Assembly: GCF_901709675.1 (NCBI RefSeq)
Contig: NC_051097.1
Span: forward strand, 3,274,539-3,338,538
Direction: 5' to 3'
Length of the DNA: 64,000 bases
Source: Syngnathus acus
Taxonomy: Eukaryota; Chordata; Actinopteri; Syngnathiformes; Syngnathidae
Below are positions 44,998 to 55,689 of this stretch, one piece after another. The translations under genes were made by a program, and so were the position numbers. Within the stretch, counting starts at the first letter, position 1. Each line of letters begins with the position of its first letter. The notes beneath the pieces are model-generated. The model worked only from the letters and a program-made list of their open reading frames with translations. It had not been told where the DNA came from and searched no databases.

Positions 44998-47900
44998 AAG
45001 GCCCACATGTTGGGATTCTTAGTGACCTGCAGTAAAATTTTCCATCAGTTGCATTCCTCTGGGCTGCAGAGTGTGACCACAGAGAGAGCTCTGTGTTGAA
45101 GGCATCTGTCTGGCAAGGCTAGGATGGCCAGGATGTAAAACGTAAATAGCTGACAGATTTGGATTCAGTTACGAAACCAATGGTGCACTCTCCTAGAAGT
45201 CAGAAGTGTTTCCATGTTCAAGAGGCTCATGTTCTACTCCTGAATGATCCGCTGGTGATGCAGAAATTTACACAATAAACCACCTCCAAAATATATGCTG
45301 ACAGCTGACATTTATGTTTGAAATGAATCCATTTATTCTCAGATGAGAAGGTGATCAGTATAAATTTTCCAGCTTTCTCTCACTTCCGCTATGTAATCAA
45401 GAGCACTTTGCATAATGCCGCCCTTTTCCCCCATAAAGCATAATATCTGAGCAGGATATGGCATAGTTGCTATCCATTACATTCTGTGGCATCAAGTGAA
45501 AAAAACAAGTTTAAACAAGGCAAAATGTGCCAGCCCTCTCTAAACTTTTAAACTCAACGAGTCCATGAGTGATTTTCCGCTTTTTAGTAATGGCATCAGT
45601 AAGTGGTCTGTTCACGGTGTGCTAAGCTCCACAGTATGTTGTAATTACCCACAAGTGAAGGAGATGGTTTCTGCCTGTTTGCCACCTGGATCAGCAGATT
45701 TAATCTTTAATCTTTTTGGGTCGCACTTTCTCGTTAATATTTCGATTTAATTTTATGATACAAAAGATGGAGGATTCTGAGACTTAATCAATAAGATACT
45801 CCTCTTCATAAATTAATTTGATATTGGGTAAAGTCACTTAGTTCCCCCTAAATCTAAAAAATAGTTTTGAAAATTACAAATAGACAGAATATCCAAACAC
45901 AATGCAATGTTATTTTGTTGACGATTGAAGAAATGTAATTGCACATTTAGTTAATTGCATTGTCTCGCTCCAGATGAGGTGGACATTCTGCTGGAGTTTT
46001 CCATTCAGTCACTCAACAGTCCAAATACCTCTATGACCATGGAGGATGGCAGGTGCCCAGTCCTACAGGTGGGACAGTACTCCGTCTTGGCTCTCCCTCT
46101 GACGCAGCTCTTCACTGAAGGGTATGGTTTTATCTTTAGCTGCATGTCTTCTTAAATGATCAGCTCTATTGATTTTGAGTAAAATCTACATTCGGTTGCT
46201 TCACATTGGAGAAAAATCTGAATTCCTTATTTCGCTGGTGTTTATGTTAAAAAAAAGCATAAACACTAGCAAAGGAGGAAGGCGTATGGCAATAATAAGG
46301 TAAACTTTACCTTACCTGGTAAAGGTTAGCTGGCTGTGTCTCTTGATCCTCAGTTTATGACAACATTCTGTGATGTAACCTGAATTTTTAAGGCTATTAA
46401 AAAGTAGTAAAGTCTTTATTTACAAGATATACTGTATGTGTAAAAAGAACACCTATAGAGCATGAATAACAACAGTCACAGGAGGAAAGAAAAGTACTGA
46501 ATTGTAATACTGATTTACAAACTAGTTCATTAGGCACTGTTTGTAACCGTTGTAATTGTTATAAACCGATGATCCTCTAACATTATTTGCTCTTGAGGAA
46601 AATTAGCTCTTGTCAAGTTGCAATAAAAGTGTTGCTTTTGAGGCATGTGAATCAATTTCAGACTGGGAAAAAAAAGTTTGGGTTTCAGTTACTATAGATC
46701 TTGTATGTCACTAGTCACTTGTATTGAGGCATCTTGTATTCTTCCCTGTGTAATTGACAAAGTTCACATTTTCATTATACTATATAGTATGTCTTAAATG
46801 GCAATATTACTAATTTGACAACTACTAGAACTGTTGGTGCTATGTTCATTTATTTAAATATCTGATGACATACTTTCAATATTTTCAAGGTGATCCATTG
46901 CACACTACGTTGTGTTTTCTTTGTTCAATAACATCTCAGAAAAAACAGTGTCTGTGCCTCTGATGCCGTATGTTTGTGTTTAGGTTTGCTGACGAGTTCA
47001 GTCTACTGATGCAGTTGAAGACGCCTCAGAGAGTTGAAAGCAGCGTGTTCACTCTGTTGAATCCAGACAACCATATCATGCTCCAACTGCGAATCAGTGC
47101 TTTCACCATTATCCTCACTGGAGCCCAGCAACGGCACTATGAGTGAGTCTACGTTCCCGTTTCATATTCATTTGTTTTTATTTTGTTTCGTCTTGCTTTT
47201 TCATTCCAACATCTATAGTATTGTGCAGTGGGTACCGTATTGGCCCGAATATAAGACGACCCTGATTATCAGACGACCCTCTCTTTTTCAAGACTCAAGT
47301 TTGAAAAAAGACTTTTGAACACCAAATTTAATTTTTATACAGAAAATAATTACAGTACATCTGAAACAAATGATTATAACAATATATTCGAGAGAAAAAG
47401 CATGTTATTTTGCCTTATTGAAATCATGCAAAAACTGTCTATCACATCTTAATATCTGAACATTTAAATATATAAACTAAAGTGCAATCACATTCACTTT
47501 GAAGATATCTGGCGCCATTTAGCATTGTGAATGGGTATAATGTCTAGACCCCGAATGTAAGACGACCCCCACTTTTTCAGTCTTATTTCAATGCAAAAAA
47601 CACCGCCTTATATTCGGGCCAATACGGTATATACTTGGGCTTAAAACAAGGACATGGCCAAGCAACATTTATTGTACTGCATTTACTTGACTTTAATGCT
47701 TTACATATGTAAAAAAATATATAAAAAAATAAACTATATAATATAAATAATTCAAAAATGATAAATTAAATGTATTGTTTATTTATAAATCTATAATATT
47801 TTATTTATTTATTTATTTAATATATAAATAGAATAAATAGGTAAACAATTACTTGTGATAATTTCTAATGTGTTAGTAATGGATGTTGTGAATGTACAGT

Positions 47901-50900
47901 CAAACAGCTTTAAGGACTGTTTTTTTTTGTCTTGGCCAATTTACATAAAATTGTAACTCTTGTTGCGGATTTAGGTACTGTATGCTTACGCACTGGCCCT
48001 TAAGCAAAAAATCCAGATGTCTGATTCCTATCAAAACCATTATGTGAGATTGTATGATAAAAGGGGCGGCTCGGTGGCGCACTGGGTAGCACGTCCGCCT
48101 CACAGTTAGGAGGGTGCGGGTTCGATTCCACCTCCGGCCCTCCCTGTGTGGAGTTTACATGTTCTCCCCGGGCCCGCGTGGGTTTTCTCCGGGCACTCCG
48201 GTTTCCTCCCACATCCCAAAAACATGCTTGGTAGGCCGATTGAAGACTCCAAATTGTCCCTAGGTGTGAGTGCGGGTGCAAATGGTTGTTTGTCTCTGTG
48301 TGCCCTGCGATTGGCTGGCAACCGGTTCAGGGTGTCCCCCGCCTACTGCCCGATGACGGCTGGGATAGGCTCCAGCGCTCCCGCGACCCCCGTGGGGACT
48401 AAGCGGTTCAGAAAATGGATGGATGGATGTATGATAAAAGCCTGTGCCCTTTCAGAATGTGTAAAAAGGAGGGAAGATGTTATATGGATGTGCTTGGTTT
48501 CTTTTGGACTAAATAATTTCTTCAGACATTTTCAAATATGTTTAACCTTCTCAGTTCCTGTGGGGCATACCACAATTTAAGTTCTCTTCACATGCAGTCT
48601 GGAACTCTGCATAATGTATCAAAACAGGAGATTGAATGTAGATTATTGTAACGCTGCAACAAACAAACATTAGCAGAGTGATGCTGTGCTGTAATTTGCG
48701 CTCTAAATAATTATTTGATTTTACGATTAACATTAAACAAATATTTGAGCTTCAGTTTTTACGGGAAACTTTATGCACATGTTCTTTTTTCTGTATATTT
48801 AGATCACTGATATTAATGAAAAGCCGGTTTGATTATTAGTTTCTGTGGTGGGCTTAGTTAAAGGAAAATTGTCCACCCAAAATATATTAAACCCTACTAG
48901 CTAGCATATCAAAGTCTCTGGAGTCATAAAAACCCCTCCAAGCAGAATCCTCCAAAGGCTTGGAGCTTATTTTGGCCACACAATGCTCTAATTATGGATT
49001 CATTCTCAAATAGATGTATTTACTAATGAGCTGTCCATTTTTAAATGATAGATAGATGTGGTACTTGATAGTGAGTCGGTGGTCGCCACGGAGATGTATT
49101 TTGTTGGGCTGGGTTGTTGATTAAAAAAAAAAATACGTATGCCATATTAACAATATTTTTCCCACCGTTCTTTTCAACATATTACTTTTTTTAAACTTCT
49201 GTCATTATCTTTTGGAACCCTGTGTTTAGAGTAATGTTTGCACACACAAAAAATAATCTGTTCTCATTGTTGTGATTAGTTCAATAAAATTCAGATAAGA
49301 TAACTTTCTTTCTATGATTCAGTTTTTAATCTTTCTCACTTGTGAATCATCACCAATCTACACTACTCTCTTGTTCAGGTTCCCCATCCGTGATCTGACT
49401 GATGGGCAATGGCATCATGTAGCTATCAGTGTGTCTGGCCAGCGTGTGGCAATATTTGTGGACTGCACTCTGCTGGAGAGTGTGGACTGGGTCAACCAAG
49501 GGCTGGGGATCAAAACCGATGGACTCTTCATCATTGGAGGCATCATTGAAGGCTTTGAGACACCATTTGAAGTAAGTTGTCTACATCTAGTTGAATGGAG
49601 TGAGGCAGTGTTTATTGTACTGCTCTTGCATTGGATTGTCTACATTGTGTATTTGTACCTCATGGAGGGATCAGTGAATGTAAAAGCTCTGGTTTACCTG
49701 ATAAAGAATGTTTGTGATGATTCCTGAGATTACTGCTGTTTAATTCTGACAGCAGTAGTCAATGCCTTTCATTCGATTTTGATTTTTTTTACCGTATTTT
49801 ACGCACTATAAGGCGCACCGGATTATAAGGCGCACCTTCAATGAATGGCCCATTTTAAAACTTTGTCCATATATAAGGCGCACCGGATTATAAGGTGTAT
49901 TTTCAATGAATTGCCCATTTTAAGACTTTGTCCATATATAAGGCGCACCGGATTATAAGGCGCATTTTCAATGAATTGCCCATTTTAAAACTTTGTCCGT
50001 ATATAAGATACTATATACATTTGGCCCGCGGGCCGGACTTTGGACACGCCTGCTGTAGTGACGCCATATATAAGGTGCACCTGATTATAAAGGCGCACTG
50101 TCGGCTCTTGAGAAAATTGGAGGTTTTTAGGTACGCCTTATAGTGTGGAAAATACGGTACAACTTTTTGTTTAAATGTTCAATAAATCAATCAAAGTTCT
50201 GTACAAATACATAAATAAAAGGTACAGTATATCCAGATGGTTAGTATGAGGGGCCTCTCATAGGTTAGGCTTTTGTTTAATACAAGTCCACACAGACACA
50301 CACATGCAGGAAGGAACAACCAAGAAGATATTTGTGGCCCTGTCCAAACTCATTCCCTATTCATTTGATAGACAGATGTGCAGCTGCAACGCTAAGAAAC
50401 CATGTGTTTGTTTTTGTTAAATACTCCATGTATGAGAATCCCTTTAATGGTAAGTCCCTCCCAGGTATCAGTGTTATTCTAAAAACACAATATCCTTAAT
50501 ATGATAGACATATGAAGACAGATGAATAAAAGACAAGTCACATTTTCATGAAAAAAAACAACAACACAAAAAACAGGGAGCAATGTGGTTACATTGAACT
50601 TTCTACTCTTTTAGCCGACATCACAAACAATAAAATTTCATTTCGGCTTTCGGTGAGGTCTGCACTGTACGATTCTATTCATGATAATTAGAGTGTTGCT
50701 AAAACACTGCTTTCTGAAGACTGTTGCCCAGTGCTGTTTATAAACATAAAATGTATAGATGAGGTCATTGTAAGATGTGTTGACATCAGATTTAATGTGA
50801 TGCATCGTTGGCCGTGAACTAAACAACCACTCTATATTGCGGTTGTGTTAATTGCTGCATCATGTTCATTATGTTGCCACACACATTGTTTTATTGCTAG

Positions 50901-52891
50901 TTCAGTTGCATTTGTGTTTGCATCTTCTTTTCCAACATGTAACACCACCACAAATGGTGGACATATTTTTCCTATGGAACAGACATGTTGTTCGATCATA
51001 CTTTGTTTTGTGAGATATGGGACTTTTCTGGCTCATTATATTTCCCTTGCCAGAAAACATAAAGCATTTTGAATGACTTTCCATTGCAGGTATGTTTAAA
51101 GGTGAAGCAGCAGGGAGACATTCATCATGATTCGGGCTTTCCCCTTGACAGATGCATTTATTTTTGGATTAAAGTTGTATTGTAGACTTATTAGCATGCA
51201 CTAGCATGCCTGAGGTTGGCAAAGCCATGATACTCACACAGGGTTAGAACTGTATAGTCACTGCCCACATTACTGTAGAAACTTGTATAATCTATTGAAA
51301 TCCAAAATGAGAGCTGTATCAAAAATTTTGCTTTTACAAAGATAAAAAAAGGCACACTCAGAATGACATTGAGTGTGCGTGTTGTTGTAGGGTCATCTAC
51401 GACAGCTCACCTTCCTGATGAACAACCCGGATGCTGCTCGGCAACACTGCACCCACCACCCACCAGGTTGTGGTGGGGACATCTTCAAAGCTCTACGCTC
51501 CCAACACAACACTGCTTTGGAGGTTAGAAAAGGATCACAAACATTGTACACCCATGGAGAATTGTAAAAAAAAAAAAAACAATAATTGGAACTCCATTAA
51601 TATATTCCAACACCAAAACAAATAAAACCACCTGTATTGTTTGGGACAAATAAAAGGAGGATCTTATCATGACACATAATAAAACAAACTGTAAAAAAAT
51701 GACTGCTGTGCATTGGGATAAGCTGGAAACTATAGCAGCCATTCATCCAGTGTGTTCCTGTAAGGTGGTGTGGCCTAGTAAGTGGTTTCAAGAATGTGGC
51801 CAATTGCCAAGGTACATGCACAAGACAATGGGGCTGATTTTAGCCAGATTTCATCCACTCCCGACGAAGGACATCAAATGCCTATCATCAACTCTCATAA
51901 TAATTTTCCTTCAAGATTATCTTTTATTCTGACATGTTGAGAATGGACTTGTCCTAATATTATCGGTGGGAACGACAATCTTATAGTTGTTATGTATGTG
52001 GACCGAACCACCCTGATCAGTGAGTTTGTTACTCCGTACGTTGGCTGGCCTGGAAACGCGTTAGGATCCCCCAGAATGAGTTGGATGAAGAAGTTTGGGA
52101 GAGGAAAGTTTGGGCTTTCCTACTGAAGCTGCTGCCAACCACAACCCGACTTCGGATAAGCATTAGTTGGATTGGATGGATGGATGGATGGATGGACGGA
52201 CGGACGGATGGATGGATGATGGAAGTGTTTCCTTTGCTGCATCGCTATCTTACACTGCTCCCGCCTCTGGTCCTCTTCAGAAACACTTGGGAAACATTGG
52301 AACATACCGAAAGGGTCTGGTCTCATTCATTCTTGTAAGATCACATGTGATCATGCAACATTTTGGACTGCAAGGACTTTATTAGGAGATACATGGTGGG
52401 ACAGAATGTGATGCAGTATGGTGTTCTGTGTTGAGATAAAAGAAGCAGACCACACACAATCTTTTTGTGAAGGGTCTATCACACATTTTAAAAGCCTTAA
52501 TCTATATGTGAGTTTTTATCTTACCCTAGCTGCTTGCTAGTGTGCTCATTTTTATTTGACTGTTTGTACCATTCGATCTGAAAATGTATCAGCAACTCCA
52601 CCGCTATTCCTTTTCAACCTCACTCAAGCGACATAAAGCTAAAAAACAACCAAGCATCAGGTCATAACTATAGAAAAGTAAGTCAAGGTACATTATTTAT
52701 TATTTCATACAAGAATCAAAAACAACTTTGAGCTGTTCTTCAGCATACGTATCTCTGCTGTGTAATATCCAACTATGTGCGGTTTTTGAATCGAGTCTGT
52801 TTTCTTTCAGATTCTACAATTGCCCTCAGATGACCTCAACAACTTGATGGGGCTTTCAGAGGATGAATTGAATCTTATCCTTCGCGGCACT
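37521..52891 (+). CDS. secreted TSPN (laminin-G-like) domain protein, 5' exons; collagen N-propeptide-like
   Basis: Six exons join in frame (283 codons): 37521-37656, 45974-46121, 46984-47142, 49379-49571, 51391-51522 and 52811-52891. Exon 1 encodes a signal peptide (MEMLCWWPQWTLSLLGFSSL). Then VDILLEFSIQSLN, VGQYSVLALPLTQLF, FADEFSLLMQLKTP, DLTDGQWHHVAISVSGQRVA, FVDCTLLESVDW and GIKTDGLFIIGG form a thrombospondin N-terminal-like domain. It ends FEGHLRQLTFLMNNPDAARQ with HC, as in collagen V/XI-type N-propeptides (FEG...P.AA...C.H..P.C). The last exon (ILQLPSDDLNNLMGLSEDEL...) is a linker. No Gly-X-Y repeat is in the window, so collagen identity is inferred; NELL-like proteins also carry TSPN domains. 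The signal exon was chosen because its phase and last base (G) complete the Asp codon at 45974. Confidence 0.75.
39400..39440 (+). repeat. SINE head fragment
   Basis: GCTCATCCGCCTCACAGTTA then GGGTTCGATT is the tRNA-like head of the 48064-type SINE, including part of the B box. The body is missing. Confidence 0.6.
39735..40044 (+). repeat. tRNA-derived SINE, second copy of the 22948 type
   Basis: It is nearly base-for-base the same as 22948-23272, with A-box-like GTGGCCTAGTGG, B box GGTTCAAACCC and tail GGGACTTTAACTTTAAC. High similarity of the two copies indicates recent activity. Not a tRNA gene. Confidence 0.85.
40754..40806. repeat. (CA)n microsatellite
   Basis: An ACACAC run interrupted by CG dinucleotides. 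Confidence 0.9.
41481..41810. mobile_element. hAT-like MITE, GTGTCAAACTC ends
   Basis: Left end CACAGGTGTCAAACTCAAGG; right end GAGTTTGACACCCCTGTG. The body starts GGCCCGGGGGCC and has the GTGGCCCGCGAAGAC block. It is the inverted relative of 43395-43713, about 1.6 kb away. No clear 8-bp duplication is visible. Confidence 0.7.
43395..43713. mobile_element. hAT-like MITE, inverted copy of 41481
   Basis: It starts GGGGTGTCAAACTCA and ends GGCCTTGAGTTTGACACCTG followed by TG. The interior matches the reverse complement of 41481-41810 (CCCAAATAAATG, CGGGCCGTATCTGG). Two inverted copies 1.6 kb apart could pair or recombine. Confidence 0.7.
44167..44262. repeat. (GATC)n and (TC)n microsatellites
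   Basis: ATCGATCGATCGATCGAT at about 44177-44195 is followed by about 28 CT units at 44203-44260. The opposite strand gives an RE-repeat open frame, which is an artefact. Confidence 0.9.
44880..44997. repeat. imperfect (TC)n microsatellite
   Basis: CTCTCT runs broken by TTTC and CGCTC, about 118 bp, within intron 1 of the TSPN gene. Confidence 0.9.
47235..47627. mobile_element. TA-flanked MITE, ATAAGACG group
   Basis: Left end CCGTATTGGCCCGAATATAA then GACGACCC, mirrored on the right by TTATATTCGGGCCAATACGG. TA is at 47233-47234 and 47628-47629. Internal repeats carry AGACGACCC on both sides. It lies in the intron after exon 3 of the TSPN gene. No coding. Confidence 0.82.
48064..48427 (+). 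repeat. full-length tRNA-derived SINE with 13-bp TSD
   Basis: Target duplication TGTATGATAAAAG at 48051-48063 and 48428-48440. The head contains an A box (GTGGCGCACTGGGTAGC) and a canonical B box (GGTTCGATTCC). Then comes the core TGTGTGGAGTTTACATGTTC, TTTCTCCGGGCACTCCGGTT, and the 3' part GGCTCCAGCGCTCCCGCGAC plus ATGG units. This is the best copy in the window. I associate it with AFC/Mermaid-type fish SINEs from memory. Confidence 0.9.
49792..50157. mobile_element. TA-flanked MITE, ATAAGGCGC group, with captured hAT end
   Basis: Left CCGTATTTTACGCACTATAA then GGCGCACC; right TAGTGTGGAAAATACGG. TA on both sides (49790-49791, 50158-50159). Three tandem ATATAAGGCGCACCGGATTA units fill the left half. 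At 50019-50052 TTTGGCCCGCGGGCCGGACT with TTGGACACGCCTG is foreign, resembling a hAT repeat terminus. Confidence 0.82.
52140..52219 (+). repeat. SINE 3' fragment with ATGG/ACGG repeat
   Basis: CCACAACCCGACTTCGGATA then AGC and GGATTGG lead into ATGG units, with three ACGG variants in the middle. It resembles the fragment at 8376. It lies in the intron between exons 5 and 6 of the TSPN gene. Confidence 0.55.
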
Positions 52892-53351
52892 GTAAGTCCA
52901 TATCTTGGCCATTTGACTCGAGAAAATCTGCCAAATTCACACTTGACGCTATTGGAATAAAAAGTTAACAAACAAACAAACAAAGAAGTTGAGTTGGCTG
53001 GGTTGAAAATGACTCAACTGATTATGTGGGCAAGCTGACCACACTGCCGTCATGGTGATGGTTTCCAGCTGTTTATAAGCAGGCAATTCTGTACAATTTT
53101 CCTTGTTTCAGTGGTTTTGCCTTTTCATCAACTTATCTCAATAAACCCAATGGGCATACTTGTCTCATTAATGCAATATGCAGCCGCTGGTCATTAGGCC
53201 CAACCAGCCACTTTGTCTCTTGTGACCGACTAGCTCATTGTATGACTGCGAAAGAATTTAGTAAGGAAAAACCTTTGACCAGTGGTTTATGGTTTAAAAA
53301 AAAAAAAAAGATTACGTACATGTTTTGGGCTGTTGTTTTCCTTTGCACATA

Positions 53352-53575
53352 CAGTTTATCCATCCATTCATTTTTGCGGATTATCATGTTCAGGGTCACA
53401 AGTGAGCTAGCGTTGATTCTCGCTAGCAGGTTACAAGGAATCACCATTCCATGCATCTGAACACATGGCGAGGCGATCAATTCCTCTTAAATTATATGGA
53501 AATATTAGTCCTCAATAAACCTAATATGCATGTTTTTGGAGGAAACCAGAGTACCCAGAGAACACCCATGTAGAA
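53352..53575 (-). repeat. old inverted SINE copy
   Basis: GCATGTTTTTGGAGGAAACC then AGAGTACCCAGAGAACACCC is the reverse complement of the SINE core (GGTTTCCTCC...AAAACATGC). CATCCATTCATTTTTGCGGA near the start corresponds to the ATGG end. Strongly diverged. Confidence 0.55.
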
Positions 53576-53628
53576 ATGTGAAAAACATCCACCCAAATTT
53601 TTAAAAAAAAGAACCCATTATATATATA

Positions 53629-54486
53629 CCGTATTTTCCGCACTAAAAGGCGCACCGGATTATAAGGCGCACCTTCAATGAACGGCCCATTTTAAAACTT
53701 TGTCCATATATAAGGCGCACCGGATTATAAGGCGCATAAAATAGAAGCTATACTGCAACAAACTGAGGTTGAGTAGAGTTGCGGTATGCATCCACTAGCC
53801 AATAACCAACGAGCCCTCTGTAAACAATCGCGTTTCTCAAACGATCTCCTATAAAATGATCGGAACTGACTAAAGTTCGATCTAACGCATTGGTACTACT
53901 TACCTATGTTTCCCTTCCATATTGATCCGTAGATTTACTCGAAACATTAACAGAGCAGCCTATTTTGACATGAAATAGCCTGGTACGTATAGCAGCTATC
54001 GTTATAGCATTAGCCATCCGCAAAGTCCCATGAGCCTCAGCTCGCAATCTCCCATGAGCCTCAGCAAAGTGTAAACAATCGCGTTTCTCAAACGATCTCC
54101 TATAAAATGATCGGAACTGACTAAAGTTCGATCTAACACATTGGTACTGCTTACCTATGTTTCCCTTCCATATCAATCCGTAAATTTACTCGAAACATTA
54201 ACGGAGCAGCCTATTTTGAAATGAAATAGCCTCGCGGGTACAACAGCTATTCGGTGACGCCCCCTGACTACAGTTGCCGGAATGTTGGGAAGCGATGCGA
54301 CCTTGTAATTTACTAGTCGTACTAAAACGTACTGAAACATTTTGGCAGAGCACTGTGTACAACCAGTATGGATCAACAAATTCATCAATTGATCCATATA
54401 TAAGGCGCACTGGACTATAAGGCGCACTGTCGGCTTTTGAGAAAATTTTTGGTTTTTAGGTGCGCCTTATAGTCCGGAAAATACGG
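53629..54486. mobile_element. 858-bp TA-flanked MITE, empty twin of the nested element
   Basis: Ends CCGTATTTTCCGCACTAAAA and the complement of CCGTATTTTCCGGACTATAA, TA at 53627-53628 and 54487-54488. It matches 31649-32437 plus 36580-36647 with few differences, including the internal direct repeat. It shows the uninterrupted site CACTGGACTATAAGGCGC at 54407-54424. Followed by a (TA)n run. Confidence 0.9.
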
Positions 54487-55379
54487 TATATATATATATA
54501 TATATATATATAAATCACAATATAATTTGTTGTTTTGCACTATTTACAGCGCAGCTCAACTTTATTTATACTCTGCCAAAACAACAATGACATTCATCAG
54601 GGTACAGAATTAGTTTCCAATTTTCAACTGGCCAAGTCAACCACTCTCCAAATTCAATAGCTCATGTATTTTCCTGCTAAAAATGGATGCCTGAAGGTAG
54701 TAAACCGACCAGGCAAACAAACAATGGTAAAAACCTGGATAAGCATCAAAAAAGAAAGCGCCAAGCATATGGTCATAATGCTGTGGATTTTAAACCTATA
54801 CAATACATTGTAGAAATCACTCTCCAGACCAAATAGAAGTATAAAGTAGTTCTTTTTTAAACGTTTGTTTACTCTGGCTCATTACCGATGTTTTATGAAT
54901 ACATTAGGATCAACTTTATAGACTAAATAAAAAGCAAAACTGCTATGAATAGCTCCAGCAATTTTCAAAGTCCTGCACATTAAAAATATAAATAATGGGA
55001 TTTTGTTTCCTGTATACAGTGTTGTGAATGTGATATATAGCACTCCATGTCATGCTAGTGTCATCAGGAACAGTTTATCCATTCAAATGGTATTGAGAAG
55101 CTTTTTCGATGATGTAGTTGATGTTTTGGATTGTAAAAAAATGAGGGAACAAGCGACACCATATGCTCAATTTACTGAAATCTGCATTGGCTGACTTGCT
55201 CTTATTATTTTCTGTTCATGTATTTCCATTTTTATTGTGACTGTGTCTGCTGGCTCTGCCTCTTCAGTCTGTGTGAATCTCATCGTCTTCCCTCCCTTTT
55301 TGTTTATATGCTATACTCTGAGAAATGCTGTTATTTCTCTACATTTTTGAGTGCTGTTCTATGCCGGTCCTCCAGTCTA

Positions 55380-55689
55380 CCGTATTTTCCGCACTATAAG
55401 GCGCACCGGATTATAAGGCGCACCTTCAATGAATGGCCCATTTTAAAATTTTGTCCATATATAAGGCGCACCACATTACAAGGCGCACCTTCAATGAATA
55501 GCCCATTTTAAAACTTTGTCCATATATAAGATAAATACATTTGGCCCGCGGGCTGGACTTTGGACACGCCTGCTGTAGTGGCTCAATATTGGTCTATATA
55601 GTATAAGGCACACCTGATTATAAGGCGCACTGTCGGCTTTTGAGAAAATTGGAGGTTTTTAGGTGCGCCTTTTAGTGCGGAAAATATGA
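55380..55689. mobile_element. TA-flanked MITE, ATAAGGCGC group, second chimera
   Basis: Left CCGTATTTTCCGCACTATAA; right TTTTAGTGCGGAAAATATGA, with two terminal mutations. TA on both sides. It carries the same foreign segment as 49792-50157 (TTTGGCCCGCGGGCTGGACT at 55541-55560), so both come from one chimeric ancestor. Confidence 0.82.

Larger units (their letters stand above)
37657..45973 (+). other. 8.3-kb first intron of the TSPN gene
   Basis: Apart from the repeats listed separately (39400, 39735, 40754, 41481, 43395, 44167, 44886) I see no exon. 38000-39390 and 44990-45970 look like ordinary AT-rich intron. A stop-free stretch at 42598-43149 is discussed as a finding. Confidence 0.55.
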
